A stretch of DNA of 5,717 bases, from positions 4,829-10,545 of the forward strand of contig PLSZ01000210.1 of the NCBI GenBank assembly GCA_003164305.1, read 5' to 3'. Shown piece by piece: positions 1 to 5,415 of this stretch. The stretch's first letter is position 1; the number at the start of each line of letters is the position of its first letter. The notes under the pieces were generated by a model. It saw only the letters and a program-made list of their open reading frames with translations, was not told where the DNA came from and did no database searches. The DNA comes from Acetobacteraceae bacterium (GTDB lineage: Bacteria; Pseudomonadota; Alphaproteobacteria; Acetobacterales; Acetobacteraceae). Made by a program: the position numbers and the translations under genes.

Positions 1-22
1 TCAATGTTTCGGACGCCTGGTA

Positions 23-620
23 TCACACCGACCTTTCCATCAGCCAGTCGAACAGACCATTCTTGACAGTTGCAGCCGCCAGACGCTCCCGCTCGAAAAG
101 GCGCAGGGCCGGCTCCATGGGGTAACGTCAGGCTGCCTTGGGCGGAATGACACACGAAGAAGAACCGGTCGTATCCGTTTGCTCGAAAACGATCGATGTA
201 ATCTTCCGGGACAGATTGGTTTGCCTGCGACTTCACCTGGACGAAAGCGCGCTCACCGTTAGTGGGCTGCTCCATGTCCAGATCAATGTCAGCCATCGTT
301 CCGCCCACGCGGATCGACCGTTGCCAGCCCGAGCGTGCGAAGATGAGGTCGGTAAGGGTCTCGAAGTCGATGGAATGCAGGCCTCGGATCATTTCGACAG
401 CGACGGCGATCAAACGCTCACGTACCTCGCGGGCTCGCGCCACGACCGGCTCTTCGATGCCATTAACGCGGCGCGGGAGATATGCTTTCTCCGCGAGAGC
501 GCGGATCGTCGCCCGGAAGCCGACCACCTTGGTCAGCTTGGAGCTCAGGGTCGCGATGCGGAGAGGTCTTCCGTTGACATCCGAATTCCGCCACGGCCCG
601 ATCGTCGTTCTGACCCGCAT
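23..620 (-). pseudogene. Mrr-like PD-(D/E)XK restriction endonuclease, frameshifted near its C-terminus
   Basis: Translated from the ATG at 620 down, this frame gives a coherent protein. Around residues 85-99 there is a helix of the type FETLTDLIFARSGW. It is followed by TMADIDLD (D111 and D113) and FVQVKSQA (Q128, K130), which is the D...QxK core of Mrr-like PD-(D/E)XK nucleases. YIDRFRANGYDRFFFVCHS follows. After Pro167 the frame turns implausible, and the expected ending (RLFERERLAAATVKNG then LFDWLMERSV and stop) appears in the next frame, down to the TGA at 25-23. The total of 598 bases is one more than a multiple of three. Removing one G from the GGGG at 119-122 gives an unbroken 198-residue protein. 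A GAGAGG lies three bases before the ATG, and an in-frame stop at 653-651 fixes the start. The known family role is cleavage of foreign or modified DNA. Here the gene is either truly inactivated or carries a homopolymer sequencing error. Without the shift, the original frame stays open to the window edge. Confidence 0.72.
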
Positions 621-813
621 GCGCCTCTCTGGTTTTCGCTTCGAAACCGCTCAAATTCGCCTTCATTGATTCGAGTCTATCGATGTTCGCGACAAATAAG
701 CAAAGAGCCGCGGCGGCCAGAACGACCGTTGGGCTCGCGAACCACCTTGGAGCCCGATAAACGATACAGATTATCAGTGTGATCAGGACCGCGCCAGGCA
801 GATTAAAGACAAT
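463..813 (-). pseudogene. Small two-helix membrane protein, probable remnant without a normal start
   Basis: An open frame runs from a stop at 855-853 down to 463. From 813 it reads as a membrane protein. Residues about 3-19 (NLPGAVLITLIICIVY) and 26-44 (ASPTVVLAAAALCLFVANI) are two hydrophobic helices, followed by a charged helical stretch (DRLESMKANLSGFEAKTREA). There is no ATG or GTG before the helices. The best start is an ATT at 813-811, with GGAG (822-819) five bases upstream. This is where an ATG would sit if it had mutated, or a rare ATT start may be used. From about 620 downward the frame overlaps the endonuclease gene, and its composition becomes that of an out-of-frame shadow, so the true C-terminus appears lost or replaced. 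I do not recognise the family and give no function. The alternative is that only the part from Met 666 is translated, or nothing at all. Confidence 0.4.
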
Positions 814-905
814 AGTGACTCCGGTGATGAGAATCGGTCGCTCCCGCGAAATTCAAGGTTACCGTTCCTTCAACCTTTGCAATGGGACCGCTGCAAGCAG
901 AACGC

Positions 906-1736
906 TTAACCTCCCCCCAGCCTCCTCCTCACGCCTTCCGCCACCGCCACCGCCCGCGGCGCCTCGCTTTCTTCCAACGCCCCCAACACCGCCACGGCCA
1001 GGTCCGGCACGCGAAGCGCGGTCTGGCGCAGACGCACCCAGTCGTCGTCATCCGCGATCCCGGCCAACGCGTGGATCACCTCGGGGGAGGGGGCGGTCGC
1101 CAACAGACGCAGCAGCACCGGGTGCGCCTCCGAGCGGCCCAGTCGACCGAGGGCGAGCGCGGCGGGGTGAGTGACAAGGGGATGCAAATCCGTCAGCAGA
1201 TCAATCAGGGCTGCCACCACCGCGGCGCCACCTCGGGCGCCGCGGCACGCCGCCTCCCGCAGTCTGGGATTGTCGTCGCGCAACCAAAGCGCGATCCGCT
1301 CCGGTGGCAGGCGGCATCCCAACGTCCACGCCGCTTCCAGCGCGACCCGAAGGCCGGGGCCGTGGATCGATCCAGAAATGATCAGGCGGGTGACCGCCGC
1401 CGCCGCCGCGGGGCCGCCCAGAGCGGCCAGGCCGCGCAGGGCCGCGGTTTGCTCGGTCACCTCGCGATCCAGGCCAAAGCCAGCGAAGCGGCGGCACAGG
1501 GCCTCCAGCGCCGGCACGGCCTCGGGCAATCGCCGCCGGGCCGCCTCTCGCGCCAGAGCAGGTGCCTCGACCTGGCGCGCCCGAGGCAGCACGGCGATCA
1601 GTTCGGTATCGGACAGACGCGCCGGGTCGAGCGGTGTCCAGGCGATCGAGGCAGGGGCGGATGCGGTCGGGCATGGGCCGGCGCCTGAAAACAGGTCGAG
1701 TTGTTCGGGCATTCCCGGCGGATGCCGCGTCGGCAT
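906..1736 (-). CDS. HEAT-repeat protein with N-terminal QLDLF motif
   Basis: A 276-residue protein built almost entirely of Ala/Leu/Arg-rich helices. It shows repeated helix-pair units typical of HEAT or PBS-lyase repeats, for example residues in VPALEALCRRFAGFG, AALRGLAALGGPAAAAAVTR, RLREAACRGARGGAAVVAAL and ALALGRLGRSEAHPVLLRLL. HEAT solenoids act as protein- or DNA-binding scaffolds, and no catalytic motif is visible. An in-frame stop lies just upstream of the ATG at 1736. A second ATG at 1712 gives a protein starting MPEQLDLFSG and may be the true start. Neither has a convincing Shine-Dalgarno sequence. The QLDLF close to the N-terminus matches the consensus of bacterial sliding-clamp-binding peptides. 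There is no signal peptide, so it is likely cytoplasmic. The gene is divergent from the amidohydrolase to the right, separated by about 134 bases that must hold both promoters. The product class is confident; the role is unknown. Confidence 0.8.
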   Translation of the reverse strand: MPTRHPPGMPEQLDLFSGAGPCPTASAPASIAWTPLDPARLSDTELIAVLPRARQVEAPALAREAARRRLPEAVPALEALCRRFAGFGLDREVTEQTAALRGLAALGGPAAAAAVTRLIISGSIHGPGLRVALEAAWTLGCRLPPERIALWLRDDNPRLREAACRGARGGAAVVAALIDLLTDLHPLVTHPAALALGRLGRSEAHPVLLRLLATAPSPEVIHALAGIADDDDWVRLRQTALRVPDLAVAVLGALEESEAPRAVAVAEGVRRRLGGG

Positions 1737-1870
1737 GACCGGATTTCAGACCAGGTTCCATGACCGGGCAAGAGGCGCGGCGCGTTAGGCCAGTCGGCCG
1801 GCTTCTTCGTTCAGGTGGCCATCGGCTTCCCACCATGGCAAACTCCGCCGGAACAAGCGTCCGAGGCACC

Positions 1871-2941
1871 ATGAGCGTCATCGAAACCGGCGGTATCGAC
1901 TGCGACCTGCACCCCGCCGTGCCCAGTATCAAAGCGCTATACCCGTACCTGTCGGACCATTGGCGCGACATCGTCGTCCAACGCGGCGTGGGGGAGTTGG
2001 AATCGCTCTCCTACCCGAACAATTCGCCGCTGACCGCCCGGCCCGACTGGCGCGCCGAGGGCAAAAAGCCTGGCTCCGATCTGGAATTGTTGCGCCAGCA
2101 CGCGCTTAATCCGTTTCGAACCAGCATCGCCGTCGCCAACTGTTTGTACGGCGTGCAGTTGCTGTTTTCCGAAGACCTCGGCGCTGGATTCGCCAAAGCG
2201 GTGAACAACTGGATGGCCGCCGAGTGGCTGGACAAGGAGCCTCGGCTGCGCGCCAGCATCGTCGTGCCGGTGCAAAATCCTGAGATGGCGGTGGACGAAA
2301 TCAATCGCGTCGCGCCGGATAAGCGGTTCGTTCAGGTGCTGATGCTGGTGATGGGCGACATGCCTCTGGGCAAGCGGCATTACTGGCCGATCTACGCGGC
2401 GGCGGAAAAGCACGGCCTGCCGATCGGCATTCACGCCGGCAGCGCGTATCGCCATCCGGTGACGTCGCTCGGTTGGCCGACGTATTACACGGAGGACTAC
2501 GCGGCGCAGGCTCCGGCGTTTCAGCAGTGCTTGTCGAGTTTGATCTGTGAGGGCGTGTTCACGAAGTTTCCCGACCTGAAAGTCGTGCTGTTGGAATCGG
2601 GATTTACCTGGCTGCCGGCGCATCTCTGGCGGTTGACGAAATTCTGGCGTGGCCTGCGGATCGAGGTGCCGTGGCTGGATCGCGCGCCGTCCGAAATCGT
2701 CAAATCGAACGTTCGGCTCACGACACAACCTTGCGACGCGCCGCCGACCGAGGACATGTTTCAGAAGCTGATGGAACACATGGACAGCGACGAATTGTTG
2801 CTGTTCTCCACCGACTACCCGCACTGGCAATTCGATGGCGAAGACGTGCTGCCGCCGGGCCTGTCGCGGGAGATGGTGCGGAAAATCATGATCGACAATC
2901 CGCGGGCGACGTATCCCCGCCTTGGCGTGCCGCCTGGGTGA
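1871..2941 (+). CDS. Amidohydrolase-2 family metal-dependent hydrolase
   Basis: A 356-residue TIM-barrel enzyme of the amidohydrolase-related family (PF04909 type, the group that includes ACMSD-like decarboxylases). The metal-site motifs are in the usual order: IDCDLHP near the N-terminus (D12, H14), GLPIGIHAGS (H188), VVLLESGFTWLPAHLWRL (E242 in the usual ESG..W.P segment) and LLFSTDYPHWQFDGED (D315, H318). The length is normal and the C-terminus complete. The substrate cannot be told from sequence; members hydrolyse or decarboxylate ring or carboxylic compounds. I chose the ATG at 1871 because GAGG sits four bases before it and the conserved sequence begins soon after. In-frame ATGs at 1760 and 1835 would only add a low-complexity extension. 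There is no signal peptide, so the enzyme should be cytoplasmic. A second, different member of the same family starts at 5335, so this locus may be an amidohydrolase neighbourhood into which 3106-4141 was inserted. Confidence 0.9.
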   Translation: MSVIETGGIDCDLHPAVPSIKALYPYLSDHWRDIVVQRGVGELESLSYPNNSPLTARPDWRAEGKKPGSDLELLRQHALNPFRTSIAVANCLYGVQLLFSEDLGAGFAKAVNNWMAAEWLDKEPRLRASIVVPVQNPEMAVDEINRVAPDKRFVQVLMLVMGDMPLGKRHYWPIYAAAEKHGLPIGIHAGSAYRHPVTSLGWPTYYTEDYAAQAPAFQQCLSSLICEGVFTKFPDLKVVLLESGFTWLPAHLWRLTKFWRGLRIEVPWLDRAPSEIVKSNVRLTTQPCDAPPTEDMFQKLMEHMDSDELLLFSTDYPHWQFDGEDVLPPGLSREMVRKIMIDNPRATYPRLGVPPG

Positions 2942-3035
2942 GGGCGTGATCCCACCCATGGAGGATTCGTCTCAAAAAACAGTAGTATTCTGATCCGGTG
3001 ATCGCTTATCATCCGTGCCGGCGAACTCGGATTGT

Positions 3036-3083
3036 GGCCCCTTGGGGGCCCTGCCCGATCGGGCACGACGCGCGAGACGCGCG
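3036..3083. repeat. Three adjacent GC-rich inverted repeats ahead of the OB-fold gene
   Basis: Three hairpin-capable elements lie back to back. The first is GGCCCC (3036-3041) paired with GGGGCC (3045-3050) across TTG. The second is a perfect 14-base palindrome, TGCCCGATCGGGCA (3052-3065). The third is CGCGCG (3069-3074) paired with CGCGCG (3078-3083) across AGA. They sit in the 164-base gap between the amidohydrolase stop and the OB-fold ATG, ending about 12 bases before the GGAGG ribosome-binding site. No run of T follows any stem, so a classic intrinsic terminator is not supported. A 5'-UTR structure or a protein-binding operator at the palindrome is possible. The rest of the gap (2942-3035) is more AT-rich and holds no promoter I can name. 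Confidence 0.5.
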
Positions 3084-3105
3084 CGGGCAAGCAACGGAGG
3101 GCGAA

Positions 3106-3333
3106 ATGGCGAATTATGGAATTTACGCGGCGACCGTGATGAATACGACGGATCCGATGATGAAAGGCCGGATGCAGGTTGCGTTGCCCGCGCTCGCCGG
3201 ACTGCCTTCCAGTTGGGCGCTGCCGTGCCGGGACTATAACTCCAACAGCATGCCGCCGATCGGTACCCAGGTCTGGGTGATGTTCGAGCAAGGCAACGCG
3301 GACCGCCCGGTCTGGATCGGCTGCGCGAACTGA
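3106..3333 (+). CDS. Stand-alone Gp5/VgrG-type OB-fold (baseplate hub/spike) protein
   Basis: A 75-residue protein that covers one OB domain of the phage Gp5 / baseplate protein V / VgrG class and nothing else. Diagnostic pieces are YGIYAATVMNTTDP (residues 4-17), KGRMQVALPAL (20-30), SSWALPCRDY (35-44), PPIGTQVWVMFEQGN (50-64) and DRPVWIGC (66-73). These follow the family pattern of DP..-GR-V-V-P, WA-P, P-IG--VWV-FE-G and RPVWIG. In contractile injection machines (phage tails, type VI secretion, extracellular injection systems) this domain sits in the central hub at the tip of the inner tube. The beta-helix needle, lysozyme or LysM parts seen in larger relatives are absent. A strong GGAGG five bases before the ATG (3096-3100) fixes the start. 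The RIP-like gene follows on the same strand after 106 bases. No other tail or sheath gene is in the window. It could be an adaptor or cargo-loading tip, or a leftover of a larger gene. Confidence 0.82.
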   Translation: MANYGIYAATVMNTTDPMMKGRMQVALPALAGLPSSWALPCRDYNSNSMPPIGTQVWVMFEQGNADRPVWIGCAN

Positions 3334-3439
3334 CCGGACGGCGACCGGCGGAAGGTTTGCGGGCGGAACGAAATCCGACGATCTCCGCGGCCAGACGCCG
3401 ACGCGGCTCATTCGGTCCACGATGCGGGGAGCGTGTGAC

Positions 3440-4141
3440 GTGAACCAACCGGTACGAGTCGTTCTCGGGCCCACCTACCCTCCGACGATGTGGGACCTCG
3501 GCAAGCGCGTTCGCGTCGCGCGCAAGGCCAAGGAGCCGGTGATTTTCATCCAACTCAGCGCGCCGATCAATTCGGAGGTCGTGGATGTCGCGATTCTGAG
3601 CGATTCGCTCTATCTGATCGGCGTCAAAGGCCGCGACGGGCATTGGCTGGAGTTCGCGCCGGACCCCGAACGCGGCGATCCTTCCTGGACCGGCGTGCTG
3701 AAGCCCAGATTGTCCGGATCGCGGTGGATTCAGGTCGGCGATAAGTTCGCTCTGTCGAGCTATCGCGCGCTGCAATTGCCCTGGTTGCTCAGCGGTGTCG
3801 ATGGAGCGACCGGTCTGGTCGTCTATGCCGGAACGCCGATGGATCTGGTCCGGTTTTTCCGCGACTGGGACGGCGATCTCGGGCGACATGACGCGCGGCT
3901 GGCGATGCTGGTCCTGATTTTTCTGGTGTGCGAATCGTTGCGATTCCGCTCGATCGAGGACACCTGCGCGCGCTACATCTGGCCGGTTGGCGGAATGCCC
4001 ACTGATCCGGTGATGCGGCCGGTCTTGTCGATCACGACCAAGATGCTCGACCGGGTGCAGGAGTGGCACAAACTCGCGCGGGAGCAGAACCTGGATGTCT
4101 GGACGCCACCCGCCGGATTGCCCGATCCGCTGTTCACCTGA
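3440..4141 (+). CDS. Ribosome-inactivating protein-like rRNA N-glycosylase (candidate toxin)
   Basis: The 233-residue product resembles ricin A-chain-type ribosome-inactivating proteins (PF00161 type), which remove one adenine from the sarcin-ricin loop of large-subunit rRNA. The similarity was read by eye. EPVIFIQLSAPIN (32-44) and DVAILSDSLYLIGVKGRDG (49-67) correspond to the strands around ricin Tyr80. FALSSYRALQLPWL (103-116) corresponds to GGNYDRLEQLAG with Tyr123. LVLIFLVCESLRFRSIED (157-174) corresponds to the helix IQMISEAARFQYIEGE with Glu177 and Arg180. The counterparts are Y58, Y108, E165 and R168. The Trp211 position is Thr or Lys here. The protein is shorter than ricin A (about 267) and ends in a proline-rich tail. 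I prefer the GTG at 3440, with GGGGAG eight bases upstream, over the ATG at 3422, which has no ribosome-binding site and would add six residues. There is no signal peptide and no partner B subunit. It lies downstream of an OB-fold tip protein, which hints at delivery by an injection machine. No immunity gene is recognisable. Confidence 0.7.
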   Translation: MNQPVRVVLGPTYPPTMWDLGKRVRVARKAKEPVIFIQLSAPINSEVVDVAILSDSLYLIGVKGRDGHWLEFAPDPERGDPSWTGVLKPRLSGSRWIQVGDKFALSSYRALQLPWLLSGVDGATGLVVYAGTPMDLVRFFRDWDGDLGRHDARLAMLVLIFLVCESLRFRSIEDTCARYIWPVGGMPTDPVMRPVLSITTKMLDRVQEWHKLAREQNLDVWTPPAGLPDPLFT

Positions 4142-4190
4142 TCGTCGCGCTTCTGTGTCTGGCCGGGTTGTGCGATGCTGCCGGAAAATC

Positions 4191-4293
4191 GACGCCCGAT
4201 GGAGCCAGTCCGATGAACGTTCAGGTCACCGCTTACCCTTCGCCGGCGCCGGCCGAACCATCGACGCGCGCCAGCACCGTCCGCGACTTCCAT
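4191..4293 (+). repeat. Direct repeat copy 1: leader and 5' end of an amidohydrolase gene
   Basis: This stretch matches 5313-5415 without gaps. It covers 22 bases of leader, including an 11-base exact match GGAGCCAGTCC at the same distance from the ATG, and 27 codons. By hand count about 17 of 22 leader bases and 60 of 81 coding bases agree. Similarity stops abruptly after the His27 codon. The two copies lie about 1.1 kb apart and flank the DUF5996 gene. Confidence 0.68.
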
Positions 4294-4308
4294 TCCGCTC
4301 CACGATGA
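4213..4308 (+). pseudogene. Truncated amidohydrolase 5' end, now a 31-codon leader ORF
   Basis: The 31-residue frame begins MNVQVTAYPSPAPAEPS and ends VRDFHSAPR before a TGA. Aligned without gaps to the start of the amidohydrolase at 5335, 15 of the first 27 residues are identical, including the metal-site D25 and H27 of the DxH motif. The rest of the enzyme is missing. It keeps its own ribosome-binding site (GGAG at 4201-4204, eight bases before the ATG). Its stop codon overlaps the DUF5996 start as ATGA (4305-4308), and the DUF5996 gene has no Shine-Dalgarno of its own. The fragment therefore looks like a degraded duplicate that may still be translated and feed ribosomes into the next gene. 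It could instead be a short genuine leader peptide that shares ancestry with the enzyme's N-terminus. Confidence 0.62.
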
Positions 4309-5234
4309 CCTCTCCGCCGCGATCCGGCGCCGCGGACTGGCCGGCGCTGCCGTACGCGGAATGGGCGGATACCTGCGCGACGCTGCATCTGTGGACACAG
4401 ATCGTGGGGAAAATCCGGCTGGCGCATACGCCCCTGGTGAACCACTGGTGGAACGTTCCGCTTTACGTGACAAGTCGCGGACTGACGACGTCGCCAATGT
4501 TCCATGGCGCCCGCGGCTTCCAGATCGACTTCGATTTCATCGACCATCGCCTGACGATCTCGACCTGCGCGGGTGAAGTCCAGGTCATCCCGCTCGGCCC
4601 CCGGAGCGTCGCCGATTTCCACGCGGAGCTGATGGGCCGGTTGCGGGCGATGGACCTGGAAACCCGCATCTGGACCATGCCGGTGGAGATACCGGACGCG
4701 ATCCCGTTCGAGTCGGACCACACGCACGCGTCCTATGATCCCGACAGCGTCAATCGGTTCTGGCGTATCCTGGTGCAGGTGGACCGGCTGCTGCGGCAAT
4801 TCCGCTCCGGCTTCCTGGGCAAAGTGAGCCCGGTGCATTTTTTCTGGGGTAGTTTCGACATGGCGGTCACCCGTTTTTCCGGCCGCCTCGCGCCCACGAT
4901 CACCAGCGAGTCGCCCAATCTCGGCGCCTGGGTCATGCAGGAGGCTTACTCGCACGAGGTCAGCAGTTGCGGCTTCTGGCCGGGGAACGGCGGTTACGGG
5001 CAACCGGCGTTCTACTGCTACGCCTATCCCGAGCCGCCGGGATTCGGTCAGGCGCGGATCGATCAGGCCGCCACCGCGTACGATCCGGATCTCGGCCAGT
5101 TCATTCTCCCCTACGACGCGGTTCGCCAGGCGCGATCCCCGGACGACGAAGTGATGCGCTATCTCCAGGGCACATACGAGGCGGCGGCGGATCTGGCGAA
5201 GTGGGATCGTGCCGCGCTGGAGCGTTCGGCCTGA
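4305..5234 (+). CDS. DUF5996 family protein
   Basis: A 309-residue protein that I recognise as DUF5996 by its conserved segments. These are WPALPYAEWADTCATLHLWT, QIVGKIRLAHTPLVNHWWNV, PLYVTSRGLTTSPM, FQIDFDFIDHRL, ILVQVDRLLRQFRSGF, SPVHFFWGSFDMAVTRFSGR, EAYSHEVSSCGFWPGNGGYG, FYCYAYPEPPGF and LPYDAVRQA. Family members are about 300 residues and widespread in bacteria, but no biochemical function is known to me. Many conserved His, Trp, Asp and Glu residues suggest a small-molecule or metal site, but that is inference. I chose the ATG at 4305 because the family sequence begins about 11 residues later (DWPALPY). The frame is open further upstream to 4095, but that part overlaps the RIP-like gene out of frame. 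The start overlaps the stop of the 31-codon remnant as ATGA and has no ribosome-binding site, so translational coupling is likely. No signal peptide is visible. The gene is complete. Confidence 0.88.
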   Translation: MTSPPRSGAADWPALPYAEWADTCATLHLWTQIVGKIRLAHTPLVNHWWNVPLYVTSRGLTTSPMFHGARGFQIDFDFIDHRLTISTCAGEVQVIPLGPRSVADFHAELMGRLRAMDLETRIWTMPVEIPDAIPFESDHTHASYDPDSVNRFWRILVQVDRLLRQFRSGFLGKVSPVHFFWGSFDMAVTRFSGRLAPTITSESPNLGAWVMQEAYSHEVSSCGFWPGNGGYGQPAFYCYAYPEPPGFGQARIDQAATAYDPDLGQFILPYDAVRQARSPDDEVMRYLQGTYEAAADLAKWDRAALERSA

Positions 5235-5298
5235 CACCGATGGCCGCGGCACTGGCGTTTTCGCCTGGAGCGGCGCATCATCCCGCTCAAGAAATTCC

Positions 5299-5315
5299 CT
5301 GGGGCGATCCCCCAG
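5299..5315. other. Short GC-rich hairpin in the leader of the second amidohydrolase
   Basis: CTGGGG (5299-5304) pairs with CCCCAG (5310-5315) across a five-base loop. It lies between the DUF5996 stop and the ATG at 5335, just upstream of the GGAG ribosome-binding site. No T-run follows, so it is not a convincing intrinsic terminator. It may be a weak leader structure or chance in GC-rich DNA. The rest of 5235-5334 shows nothing I can name. Confidence 0.3.
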
Positions 5316-5415
5316 ACCCGACGGAGCCAGTCCAATGAACGTCCAGGTCACCTCGCGTCCCCTGCCGGCGCCGGCCAATGCGTCGAAGCTCGCGACCGCC
5401 GACTGCGACATCCAT
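5313..5415 (+). repeat. Direct repeat copy 2: leader and 5' end of the intact amidohydrolase
   Basis: This is the counterpart of 4191-4293. It holds the ribosome-binding region (GGAGCCAGTCC, GGAG eight bases before the ATG) and the first 27 codons of the amidohydrolase starting at 5335. Here the frame continues into the enzyme, so this is the intact copy. Confidence 0.68.

Noticed and set aside
138..782. Plus-strand open frame of 214 codons over the left end
   Set aside because: The opposite strand encodes the PD-(D/E)XK nuclease and the membrane helices; the plus frame has no family resemblance.
1937..2959. Minus-strand open frame of 340 codons opposite the amidohydrolase
   Set aside because: It reads as low-information Arg/His/Gln-rich sequence, while the plus strand carries all amidohydrolase metal motifs.
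2984..3012. Possible promoter with TATCAT (3007-3012) as a -10 element
   Set aside because: No acceptable -35 hexamer lies at the right distance, so it is only an AT-richer patch.
2972..4069. Long minus-strand open frame of 365 codons opposite the OB-fold and RIP-like genes
   Set aside because: Its product is Arg/Pro/His-rich with no recognisable domain, and it mirrors codon bias of the plus-strand genes, which have clear domains and ribosome-binding sites.
4063..4212. In-frame upstream extension of the 31-codon remnant with a signal-peptide-like stretch (HLIVALLCLAGLCDAAG)
   Set aside because: It overlaps the RIP-like gene out of frame, has no suitable start between that gene's stop and the hydrophobic stretch, and the sister leader at 5313 has no such hydrophobic extension.
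5299..5315. Terminator after DUF5996
   Set aside because: The stem is short and has no following T-run; listed only as a hairpin of unknown use.
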